Shown: positions 38,001-48,513 of the stretch, piece after piece | How the letters are laid out: every line of letters starts with the position of its first letter | How positions within the stretch are numbered: the first letter of the stretch is position 1 | Assembly: GCA_902651635.1 (NCBI GenBank) | Contig: CACRSC010000010.1 | Span: 1,522,086-1,586,085, forward strand | Direction: 5' to 3' | Source of the DNA: Mastigamoeba balamuthi | Lineage: Eukaryota; Evosea; Mastigamoebida; Mastigamoebidae | DNA length: 64,000 bases | Notes under the pieces: generated by a model | The model's database searches: none | Told to the model about the DNA's origin: nothing | Seen by the model: only the letters and a program-made list of their open reading frames with translations | Made by a program: the position numbers and the translations under genes

Positions 38001-39434
38001 TGGGCCTCCATTGAGAACCTACCTTACGAGTTGGTGGACAATATCATCATCCTGAATGAGGCCAAGTGTGGAGGTGCTGGTAAGGCTCTTCGTGCTCAGG
38101 CACTCGCATCCTATGGTGGGGCATGATGGAGTACAGTGCACAATGCACCACATCTCAGCAGCTATCAAGTGGCCAGGAATGGATGGCAATGTGGCCAGGA
38201 TGGTCAGGGAGTGCCCAGCATGCCAGAAGAAGCATGCTAAGCAATCACACAGTGCGGACATGGGCACTACAGTGGCACACAATCCGTTCAACAGCGTTTT
38301 CCTTGACTACATCAGCCCGTTCCAGGAGAGCAGAGGCTGCAAGTACATCCTTGTAATGATTGATCGGTTCTTGCACTGGGTGGTATTGGAGCCGATGGCA
38401 ATGACACAAGGAGAGCTAACAGCCGAGATCGTTTGGAAGCACTGGCTGTGCATTCACGGGCTCGTTGACCAGTTCTACAGTGATGGGGCCAAGGAATTCA
38501 TGGAAGGGGCATTCGCTGAGATGTGCAGGGTGCTGCAAATCAGACACCATGTCTCGCTTCCCCTACATCCTGAAGGACACGGTGCTGTGGAGCACAAGAA
38601 CTTAGACATTGAGTCTTCACTGTGTTGCATTATATACAATGCACAAGGAGAACGTGACCAATAGCTGGGCAGACATCGTGGTGCTGGTGGCATTGGCAAT
38701 CAAATGCAGCTACTCAAGGATGCTGGGAATGACCCTGAGGAACGTGATCCACGGGTTTGTGCCCCGGTTGCCAATCAACATCGCGATGCCTGAAACAGCT
38801 ATGGGAAACGAGCCTCTCTCAGTGGCTGCCCAGACCACGCACGATCCAGGCAGCATCGTTGTTGCCAAGGGTGCGTGAAATCCAGGAGGTGCTCAGGAAG
38901 GAGATCGAGGCGATGGTCAGGGCGAGGGCCAAGGGCCAGATCGACTTTGCGGTCAGCGACTACGTCCTGGTCCACTTCAAGCAGAAGACCAAGTTGGGTT
39001 TTTCGTGGAAGGGCCCGGAAATTGTCGTTTCATGGGACCACCGCCTCATCTACACTACCGAGAGCCTGATTGACCACGTGCAATTGAAGGTGCACGTGAA
39101 CAGGTTGCACCAGTTCTGGCCAGGCATGCTCAGCCTGGAGGAGCTGACGGCCGAAGTGGTTAACAAGAAAAAGTACCTTATCAAGAAGATCTACACTCAC
39201 AAATGCCAAGGGACGAAACTCAATTTCTGGTTGAAGTACTTGGGATACCCCAATGTTGATGACGATCACCCCGATGTGTGGAAAGAGTACCAGGACGTGA
39301 GATGGAGCCTGGTCGTCCAGGAGTACATGAGGGCGCACAAGCTGAGGAAGCCACGGATCCCAAAGGGGTAGGCTGACTGATTGTACTGCCTTTCTGTGAA
39401 GGAAGGCAATGTCATGGCCCATGCTACGTGGCCA

Positions 39435-39547
39435 TGCCACTTCATGCCACTTCACCACTGCCATTTCACTGGCAGGATGATTCACCTCGCACACACATGT
39501 CAGACAAAACAGTTCGTTGTTTTACATTCCTCGCACAGTTCCCTACA
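39435..39547 (+). repeat. 3' LTR of the chromovirus
   Basis: Direct repeat of 34959-35071. It starts about 65 bp after the chromodomain reading frame ends. Confidence 0.85.
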
Positions 39548-40722
39548 ATAGAATAGAATCCATCGTTTCCCGTTCTGCTACCAGTGAGGGATGAGCCCTT
39601 TCAGGCCAGGGGCGTTGGGGGGGGGTGTTATGGTGAGTGGTGTGTTTAGGGGGGGGGCGTGCGTGTTGTGTGGCCTGAGGGGGTATGTTCAGGGGCGGTT
39701 CCAGGAATACTGGTTCCAGAACTGCGTCCTGTTGTTGGATCCTCACCTTGTTCGTGTACTTGGTGAACATGCTGATTATGGTGTGGTTTCAGTCAATGTT
39801 CGGGGTGCGTTGGCATTTGAGGGCACTTTTGATGATGGCAGCGTCTGGTGCTGGGACATTGGATATATCTGGTGTGGTCCTTTTATTGGCGGTTGGGGGG
39901 GTAGTGCTGCCTGAGGCTTCACTGATGGTGCGGTTAGGGTGGTCTGGCGGTGTGGTATGGGGGCTGTGTGGTGCAGTTTTTTTGGTTGTGGTCGGTTCAG
40001 TGAGATGGGTGCTTGCTGTGTACCCTTGTGTTGCATGTCTTCTATTGTTGGCTCTGTGATCGTAAAGGTCCTTCATCATCTTGTGGCAGTCTGGGGCGTT
40101 TTGTGGGGCAGGTGGTGTCTGGGCAGTTGAAGGGGGTTTTGGTGGTATCACCGGGGATCATTCTTTTTTGTGCTTCATGTGCCTTTTGGTTGTCTTTGTG
40201 GCTCATGTCTTCCAGCCAGTCTTGCATGGTGGCGACCCACTCTTCCTGTATTTCAAGCTGTTTTTTTGATTGTTGGTTCTTAGCCCATGTTCCATATGCT
40301 AATGTGTAGTGTATGGGGGCTGCGTCTTTGTTTTTGGCAGCTTGGGCGTGTGCCCATAACTTCAGCTCTGTTTGGGGTATTCCTATGATGCTGGTCGCAC
40401 AGTTCCCTACCTTCTCTCTCATTACTGCAAGGTGCTTATGATTTTCTAATGGCAGCCTCCTGTCAGAGGGCCCCTTGTAATCAAAATCGCAGGGCGAGCA
40501 GCTGAGAAGGGCTGTCCTGGTGCTGTTATGGAAGAGTACTGAGGTCGTGGCACATGTTTTTGAGGGCACTGTTGGATTGGCACGGAGCATTCGCTCTGCT
40601 GACCGAGTACAAAGATGTGTCATTGCTTCAGCAGCGGGATTTGCGTGCCGTGAACGGTCCCTTCGGATAAATACTCATGGGCGAGGTGCTGAGTTGCTCG
40701 TCACGATGTATGTGTTTCTGAG
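39548..40722. other. unclassified AT-richer stretch with minus-strand coding-like frames
   Basis: On the minus strand an open stretch at 40042-40623 encodes a hydrophilic, Lys/Gln-rich product (for example TYGTWAKNQ-like and EIQEEWVATMQDWLEDM segments). It is followed in other frames by Pro/Thr-rich sequence (39543-40151). Composition differs from the flanking host genes, with low GC and long G or T runs. The abrupt start at the LTR edge suggests an inserted element remnant, for instance a gag or ORF1-like piece, but I recognise no family. It is convergent with nothing; the cyclase gene ends at 40723. Confidence 0.35.
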
Positions 40723-43076
40723 CTACTGGTGGTTGTTCGCCTTGGCAGCATCGTTGAACAGCCGAGCGCGGTAGTACCTCTGGTACGCGAACACCCGGCC
40801 CATGTCGAGTGGCGGCACGGCCGGCCGCCCCCGCGCCGCAGAGGACGGCGTCGCCGACGCCCACTGCGGACCCTTGGGTCGCACTGGTTCCTTGCAGACT
40901 GGCTTCTCTGCCTCCTTCTCCGTTGAGGTTTGCTCGGGGGACCCGTGCAAGTTATTCACCTGTGGGACTGCCTGCTCGTGCTCCTGCTGCTTGTCGTCCT
41001 GCTGCACGGCGTTGTGCTGCACGTGGGGCACCGAGGCCTCGGTCTGCATGATGGACGAGACCGCACCGGGGAAGATCCAGGACTTCTTCGGCGCGGCCAG
41101 AGGGAGGAATGTCCGGCCCGCCAGCGAGCTGGGCAGGATTTGCCACACAGTCTCTGGCTGCTCGATGGACCCGAGCCACTGAAGCGACACTTGCGGGTTG
41201 TTGTCCAGCAGCGACTTGGCCCTGTTGTACACTACCGATGTGATCAGGATCTGGCCACCACTCGAAGCGGCGGCCACCTTGTAGGCTCGTCGCACGGTCA
41301 GGCCCGAGTACGACTGTGCCCCCCGCCCCGGTGGTGTCAGCAATGGCGGTGGCTGGGTGGGTGTCATGCCATTACTTTGCCGTCGGGTTTCAGTGTCGCC
41401 GTTCCTGAGTGTATTCCGATGCACACCCGCGCCCCGCGATAGAGCAGCGCCGTCGAGGTCTCGCTGTGTTCCTCGGCGTAGTCCGGGTACGAGAGTACTT
41501 CCTGCGTGGGTGACCGCGCGTTGGAGGTGTGTGTATGGGGGTTTATGGGGGGGGGGTACATGATGAGCATACCTTTGGCCAGTTAGCACTGAGCATTTGT
41601 AGTTGCACTTCCAGCGAGGCTGTGACCGCTGACTGGGTGCTGTTGAACGCGTACATGAAGGATCCGTCGTGGGCGGCGAGCTCTGTGCCGCCGCAGCGCT
41701 GGAAACAGGCGCGGAGCACCTTGTGGTACACAGTGAGCATCTTTTCTCGCAGGCTGCTGTCCAGCGTCGTCTCGTTCTGGACCCCTGTGAACACGAAGCA
41801 CACCTCGCTGTCGTCGCTGCTCACGCTCCCCGGGGCCGACGACGTCTCTGCGGGGATCGCCTTCCCCACGTTGGTGGACAGCGCCGCGGGCTCCTCCACG
41901 AGCGTCACTGCCCCCGCGCAGGAGATCCTGGCGGGTTGTCCTCAGAGGCCACTCACTCCCAGAGGGGCCAAACCTGTTCTTGAACTTGTAGGACCGCATG
42001 AAGATGAGCACGAGGACGAGAACGAAGAGGGCAAGTGCCAGGCCCCCGATGCAGATCTGGCGGGGCCAGGGGGAGGCGAAAGCAGCGGTGAGGCAAGGGC
42101 GAGCGGCGGAGGCACCGAGCGGCACCGCAGTGATGAGGATGGCGTTGAGGCTGGTGCTGCCGCTGGCCGTCCCCGAGTTTTCGTCGTCCGAGTGGGCGGC
42201 CTCTCCGCGCAGGGGTCGCAGTCGCTCACCCTCGAGCCCCGCGAGCTCGCACGAGGGCGTCGAGAGGCAGTAGGCCATGTCGACGAGCGCCCCGCGTTGC
42301 CCGAAGGCTGCTCCGGAACCGCTGCAAACGGTCGCGGGTTCTTCGATTGCGCACACGCACACAACGTTGCGGGCGACCCGGGACACGACCACGGCGCCCC
42401 CAAGAGCACGCACGCACCCGTGCGTCCCTCTGGTCGCCGCGGGGCGCTGGCGGTCGTCCGTGGGCGGGGCGTGGGCCTCCTGGTCGGGGGTGCTGCTCGC
42501 TGGGCCCTGTCCGGTCAACGATCGCACTCGGTGGCTGTTGATGGCCGCCAGCACGCCGCCGGGGGGGCCGAGCCCCGCTGCCACTCTGGCCGCGGTGGCC
42601 ACTTCCTGTGGGGTGGAGGGGGGTCGCTTGTGAGGGGCTGGAGTGCTCGTCGGCGAACACTCGGGGCCCGAGGGGCATTTTTGCTGGCATTTTCCGTCAC
42701 CCGCACGGACGCAACGTGCGGCTATTCGCAGCGCGGGGCGCTCCAAAGAGAGAAGCCCCGCCAGCCACCCACGGCATCTTATCCCCAGTTATTTTCGAAT
42801 TGGGCAGCGGACCTCTGCCGTGCGCAGCGGCACGAGCCCCAGCACGCGCGTGGCTCCCTGCAGTGCGCGCTCCTGGCGTGTGTCGCGGCAAGAGTGGGCC
42901 CCGAGCGGTGCGGAAGTATGGGTTTTGCGGAGCGGGTTAGTTTTCCTGCTCGGCGGGTTCGGCAATGCAGCGAAGCAGAAGAGAAAATGGGGGGCAGGCC
43001 GCACGTGTCTGCCGGGCCCGAGGGCGCGGGCGGCGACGGCCAGGGCCAGGAGAACGAGCCAGCGGCGGCTGTGCAT
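40723..43076 (-). CDS. receptor-type nucleotide cyclase homologue, probably catalytically dead
   Basis: The start at 43076 is chosen for its signal peptide (MHSRRWLVLLALAVAARALG). The following exon border near 43015 and the second exon start (about 42750-42900) are not resolved. An extracellular region leads to one membrane helix (about 42010-42075, ICIGGLALALFVLVLVLIFM). Introns at 41908-41956, 41502-41572 and 41314-41375 split a class III cyclase-like domain. The blocks are VCFVFTGVQNETTL, HDGSFMYAFNSTQSAV, ARVCIGIHSGTA and GLTVRRAYKVAAASSGGQIL, in the family order and close to the layout of trypanosomatid receptor cyclases. The first metal Asp (FTD in the family) is Gly, the second lies in DG instead of GD, and the VN..AR catalytic pair reads VR..YK. 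It is therefore likely a pseudo-enzyme, perhaps a dimer partner or sensor. A Gln/Glu-rich tail follows and ends at 40723. Confidence 0.7.
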
Positions 43077-44361
43077 TGAGGGCACCCTGGCAGCGCTCGC
43101 AGTGGACCCTCGGGGGTCCCGATTGCTTTTTTTAGCGCCCCGCCCCTCTGCCCGATTCAGATTCATGAATCGCGGGGGCGCGGCCGGTGGAACATCGAGG
43201 TGCATGGAATAAGGGGGGCAATGCCGTTGAATTTCCGTCGTGTCACACGCTCGGGCTGCTCGGTTCCAGTTGGCGGTGCTGGTATGGTCGGTGCTGAGGT
43301 TTCAGAACTGAATGGACCTTGTTCTGGTGCCACCTGTATGCTCGGGTACAGTGGACGTAATGTTGTGATCTATGCCTCATTCGTTGTCCGGAGCAAATTC
43401 ATGTGTTCCGAGTCTCAGCCGACTGGTGTCTCCTCCATAGTCCTGGTACCTGATGAGATGTTGTGCATCTGCATTCCGACGGCTATAGTTCACAATCTGG
43501 TCCATCCAGCTTCTGGCAGTCGGCCACAGACTCAAAGTACTGGGCAGATAATTGTGATGTAAGTGTGAGAACTGCGGTGCTGTCTTGGACTGCCAGAAAT
43601 GGAATCCCAGATCGGTTACTTCGGCAGCAGAAGCCAACGCACGCGGAAGCGAAGTGCGGGGGGCAGATGTCCGCAGTGTCAAATTAGATCGTCGGGAAAT
43701 GCTGAGTGAACTGCGGTCCACCCGCATTGTGATTCTCTCATTGACGTCCCCATCAAATGCCCTGCGGAAGGGTGTTTTGCCGAAACAAGTGACGGAACGT
43801 GTTGTTACGAACGAAAAGCCCGGGCGAAGGAACCCCAAATAGGTGCCGTGCTGGGTGGGAAGGAGAAAGGAGAAGAGAAGACGGAGAGGAGTCGAGAACT
43901 GTGGCCACTCTTTCTGTCTCGCCGTATCGGTCAACACCGCTGAACCCGAAAAGGGGCCGTGTGGGCACCGGCGCACTTTAGGGAGCACACGCCGATTTCA
44001 ACAATTTCTGTTTCAAGACGGGAAAACCTGAATAGAAAAGAACGCGCCTGTTGGAAATGGCGGCAGACCCGGCCCAGCAGCAGCGTGATCCCAAAGACGG
44101 GCAGCGCGCCGCAGCCACGCCGCCAGCTCGCCCCGTCCAAAGGAGCCCGATCTGAGCAGCACCGGCGCAGCAGACTTTTTTCAAATGGACGACGGAAGAA
44201 AGCGCAGCCGCGCCGAAAATATCTCCAGCAGTGCACAACACCAGCACGACACACGCCCTCTCTGACTACCCACCCCCCTCCATCGGCTCACACCAGCCAC
44301 AGCGCGTGCCCGCCCCCAGTTGCTGGCCCCCTCCCCGCCGCCCGCGCGCCACGCCACGCCC
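43077..44361. promoter_or_regulatory. divergent intergenic region, cyclase homologue / hydrogenase
   Basis: This 1.28-kb spacer should carry both promoters. Reading frames at 43200-43562 (plus) and 43377-43988 (minus) have no recognisable family. A 33-codon ORF starting at 44057 lies upstream of the hydrogenase start and could be an upstream ORF or chance. The 43200-43800 part is AT-richer and may be relic mobile DNA, which I cannot show. Confidence 0.35.
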
Positions 44362-47300
44362 ATGAACCTGTTCCGCAAGAGCGACGGGCCTCCGCGGCCC
44401 GAGTATCTCCCGCCCCAGAAGGCGCGCGCGCACTGCGGGGCAGAGGCCCCCCTGCGGCCCCAGCACCTCCTCCCCACGCTGACGCCCGCCCCCACACCCT
44501 GTCCCGTCCGTCCCGTGTCCCCGTGCAGGAGGTGCGGCCGGCGGCGGTGAGCCTGAGCGTCAACGGGAAGGAGATGACGGTGCCGTCGTCGTGGACGGTG
44601 CTGCGTGCGTGCAGGGAGGCGGGGGCCTACGTGCCCACGCTCTGCCACCACCCCAGCGTCCCCCCGGTCGGCCGCTGCGGTGTCTGCGCTGTCCTCATCG
44701 AGTCGTGCGTTGCCCGTCGTTGGCTTTTCCGCCACCCCCGTTGCCCTCCTCTTCGCTCCGCCTGTGCCGCGTGTTGAGCGCACCTGCGGGGTGGGTGGAG
44801 TCCGGGGAAACGAGTCTTGTCGTCTGGAAAGTTTCGTTTCGGACCTGGCGACTTCTTTACTAATTAGCCGCGGGTTTGGAACCGCCCCGTCGTCGTTGCT
44901 GGGGGGCCCCCACGCCGCACGGGCGACGCACGCGGGCTTCCCGAGCCCGTGGGGTCGCGGGCTACCGCATCAGTGCTGTGCCGCCTTTTTCCTTGCTGCG
45001 GCTGGGGGGCAGGTTTTTCCTGCACGTTTCCCGTCGTTTCCGCGGTTTTCCTCTGGGGGGTGTGGAACAAAGCGTCACTGCTCCCAAGAATGCGACGCTA
45101 ATCGGGTATCGTTTCACGCACCCGGGCGAGCGCAGCGACAGCGGGTGCCGGACGGTGCTGTCGTGCAAGACGGCGGTCGAGCAGGGCATGCGCGTCAGCA
45201 CGACGTCCGCGGAGGCGGCGCACCAGGCGCAGCGCAGCCTGCAGGAGTTCATGGGCGTGCGGACGCTCGAGTCGCTCAGCAGCGGCGCCCCGGAGATCGA
45301 GGACCTGCTGCAGTTCGTCCGCAAGGAGAGCAAGCTCTCGGACATGCGCGAGTACGCCATCGTGCGCCACCAGGACAAGTGCATCTCGTGCACGCGGTGC
45401 GTTCGCCGTCGAGGTTCCCCTCTTTCTGTGCTTTGTTTTTCCCCCCTGGCCAGTGTTTTCCGCCCCTTTTATGTAGTGTTGTCTGCGGGCGCTGACATTG
45501 CCGTCCGTGCGATCACCGGCCGGGCGACGAAGGTGCGTGAGGGCGTGCTCGGAGACGCAGAACATGAACATACTGTCGATCAACCTCGAGAACCCGGCGC
45601 AGCCCATCGTCTTTGACGGGAACCTTCCGCTGCACGCAACGCAGTGCATCGCCTGTGGGCAGTGCGCTGTCGTCTGCCCCACAGGTGCTGTCGCCGAGGT
45701 GCGGGCAGACTCTTTGCTTTGCTTCCCTCCTCTGTTCTTTTTATTTTTTCTTCTTCCAGTAGTCACCGACGAGCACGTCTGTGCGCAGAGGGATGACGTA
45801 CCTATCGTAATGGCAGAGCTGTCTCGCCCTGCCGGGCAGCGCAAGAAGATGATCATCATGACAGCACCCTCGGCTCGGACTTCGCTCGGGTCAGTCGCCT
45901 ACCACAGAGCACCACGGACTCTTACACCCTTCCGCCCAGCGAGATGATGGGGGACGCCATCGAGGATGCGGAGATCGGGACGACGGTGGCCGCGTGCCAC
46001 GCCGCCGGGTTCGACCTGGTCTTCGACACGACCTTTGGCGCGGACACCTGCGCGACGCTCGAGGCCGCCGAGCTCATCGAGCGGTTCCGCTCAAATGGCC
46101 CCTTCCCCATGTTCACGTCGTGCTGCCCCGGCTGGGTCAGCCTCGTGGAGAACGTGAGTCTGAACGGGCCACAGGGGCACAGCCCTTCCTGACACGCCCC
46201 ACCGCACAGAAATTCCCGCACCTGCGGCACAACCTCTCGCACTGCAAGTCGCCGATGATGATGCTGGGCGCGATGATCAGGCACTGGATGAGCGAGGAGT
46301 GCAAGGCCGAGCGGTCGACGTACTACGTCGTCGCGCTGATGCCGTGCACGGCCAAGAAGGAGGAGATAACGCGGCCCGAGCTGCGCGGCCCGCTCGGCGA
46401 CCAGGACGTTGATGTCGTGCTGACCGTCCGCGAGATGGGCCGCCTGCTCAAGGCCCGGGGCGTAGTCTGGAAGAGCCTCCCGGGCCCGCACAGCCCCCGC
46501 TACGACCCACCGTTCGACGTCTCGAGCGGTGGCGGTGCCCTGTTCGCCACGAGCGGCGGCGTGATGGAGGCTGCGCTGCGTGTGGCGTACACGTACCTCT
46601 CGCGCGAGTCGCTGACGCGCGAGAACGTCGACATGTTCGAGGAGTGCCGGCGCATAATGCGGTCTGGCGATTGGCTCAGCACGCACATACCGCTGACGCC
46701 CGGGACGCGGCAGAGGCGCGAGATCGACATCGCCGTAGTTAGCGGCTCACGGTCGATACAGGACTTCCTCATCGACCAGCAGCTCTCGGACCCCTTCATG
46801 GCCGCGATGCTCAAGCAGCCCAAGCACTTTGTCGAGTGCATGGCGTGCCCGGGCGGCTGCATTGGCGGTGGCGGGCAGCCCCAGAGCCTCGATGACCTCG
46901 CGCTCGAGCGGCGCCGCAGGGTCGTACACAGGATCGATGCCGCAAGCGACGCTGTGACGCCGTCGGTGGCGCAGTACGACTACGTGCGGGCGACGTTCAA
47001 GGACCTGACGAGCGACCTGGCCAAGCGGCTGCTGACGTACGAGCCGATCACGATCGGCAGGCCGCCCAGCAAGCTGCGCAAGGGGCTCCCGAGACTCAAC
47101 CAGTCGGCGTCGGCGTCGACGGGCAGCAAGAGCCGCAGCGCCTCGGACGCGTCGGCCAACTCATCGTGCACCGAGAGCTTCGTTGGCAAGATCGCGATCA
47201 TCTACGGGTCGCAGAGTGGCTCGACCGCCGCTTACGCCAAGCACGTCTACGAGGTCCTCGAGAAGATGCACCCCGCCGACTACGTCTCGATCCACTCGAT

Positions 47301-48480
47301 GAACCGCTTCCCCTTCGTTCGTTTTCCCTCCCCCACTTTCTCTCTACTTGTGTTGAGCTCGGCGCTCTCGCAGGGGCAGCTGGGAACTGTGGACACGCTG
47401 CTGGTGCTGACGTCGACGTGGGATAGCGGGAGGGGCCTGATGCCGCACAACGCGATCGAGTTCTACGAGAAGCTGGTAGCCGTCAAGCACGAGAACTTCC
47501 ACAACCTGCTCCTGGCGACAAAGTTCTCCGTGTGCGGCTTCGGCTCGACGAGGTACACGCACTTCTGCGGCTTCGGCACGCAGCTCCACGAGGCGCTGGT
47601 CACGCTGGGCGGGTACCCCTTCGTGAAGGAGCACCGTGTCGACGTGGACCGCCCGGACAAGGGAAAGAAGATCTTCAACAAGTGGTTCAACCTCGTGCAG
47701 CAGTTCCTGCGCAAGCCCGAGGTGCCTCCGCCCAAGTACCTCGTCGTGCCTGCCATCTCGTCGTCGGCCGCGACGGGGAGCAAGGCCCTCGCGACGCCCC
47801 CAGGGTTCTTCTCGGTCACCGTCACGAGCGTGAAGGAGTACAAGGAGGGCCACTCGCACAACCACTGCGCCCCCGCAGCTGCTACCAAGCACCACTACAT
47901 CGAGTTCAACACGGGAAAGATCTACGTGGAGACGCAGCCCAACGAAGACATTCTTGTGATGCCGCTCAACAGCAAGAGCGAGGCCGAGCATGTCGTCAAC
48001 TCGGTGTTCCCCGGCATGCTCAATACGTGCATCAGCCTCGTGCCTCTCAAGGGGGCGCCGGCCGCGGAGCTGCCGCCGCACATGACCGTCAGGCAGCTCT
48101 TCGAGCAGTTTGTGGACCTCACGCACAAGCCAGCCAAGTGGTTCGTCGAGGTGCTGGAGATGCTGTGCCACGACGCGGGGCGCGAGTCCCCCGTGTGCCC
48201 GTCGTTCCTCGACGCGCGTGAGTACGTCGCGTGGGCACAGGACAAGACGTACGCCTCGGTGCTGAAGATGTACAAGTCCGTGCTGCCGCCGATGGAGATC
48301 CTCATCTCGATGCTGCCCATCATCGCGCCGCGCTGCTACACGCCCATCCACTTCGAGCCACCGCGCCCGTCCACGCTCGGCATCTGCGTGAGGCACATCG
48401 ACGGTGGCCACGCCTCCAACTGGCTGGCCAACCTCAGTGCGCCCGCTCACTGTTCCCCCGCATGCCTCCACGCGTATTGA
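44362..48480 (+). CDS. [FeFe] hydrogenase with flavodoxin and FAD-binding C-terminal domains
   Basis: It reversibly reduces protons to H2. Introns lie at 44422-44528 (GC donor), 44705-45135, 45397-45532, 45699-45788, 45890-45939, 46154-46209, 47317-47373 and probably 48437-48487. The domains run as follows. A [2Fe-2S] ferredoxin domain has TLCHHPSVPPVGRCGVC. The usual His-Cys3 cluster region follows but lacks its ligands. Two [4Fe-4S] sites are CISCTRCVRAC and CIACGQCAVVCP. The H-cluster motifs are FTSCCPGW, MPCTAKKEE and ECMACPGGCIGGGGQP. A flavodoxin domain (IIYGSQSGSTAAYAK, about 47190-47700) and a CysJ/CPR-type FAD domain (PRCYTPIH at 48336, GGHASNWLANL near 48400) complete it. The NADPH-binding domain that normally follows is absent. 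No targeting peptide is obvious. The end given is a TGA that would lie inside the last intron if that is spliced; the frame would then continue with GDKVMIKIGVSQFPRP, as an FAD domain should, into the kinase feature. Confidence 0.88.
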
Positions 48481-48513
48481 GTCCCAGGCAACGCAGAGAA
48501 GGGAGACAAGGTA

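Larger units (their letters stand above)
34959..39547 (+). mobile_element. Ty3/gypsy LTR retrotransposon, chromovirus type, broken
   Basis: A pair of 113-bp direct repeats frames a region with the remains of gag (a CCHC zinc knuckle near 35555), aspartic protease (near 36045), reverse transcriptase with a YIDD box (36600-37100), RNase H (37470-37700), integrase (zinc-binding and core parts, 38090-38600) and a C-terminal chromodomain (about 39170-39300). That order and the chromodomain place it among the chromoviruses. The coding region is interrupted about eight times, so it is a fossil. The two LTRs differ at about 3 of 113 positions, which points to a fairly recent insertion. No clear target-site duplication is seen. 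It lies beside a truncated MITE-like copy, and base composition is lower in GC than the flanking host genes. Confidence 0.88.

Noticed and set aside
43200-43988. Coding frames on both strands in the cyclase/hydrogenase spacer
   Set aside because: There is no domain, signal peptide or splice-consistent extension, and composition is unlike the neighbouring exons.
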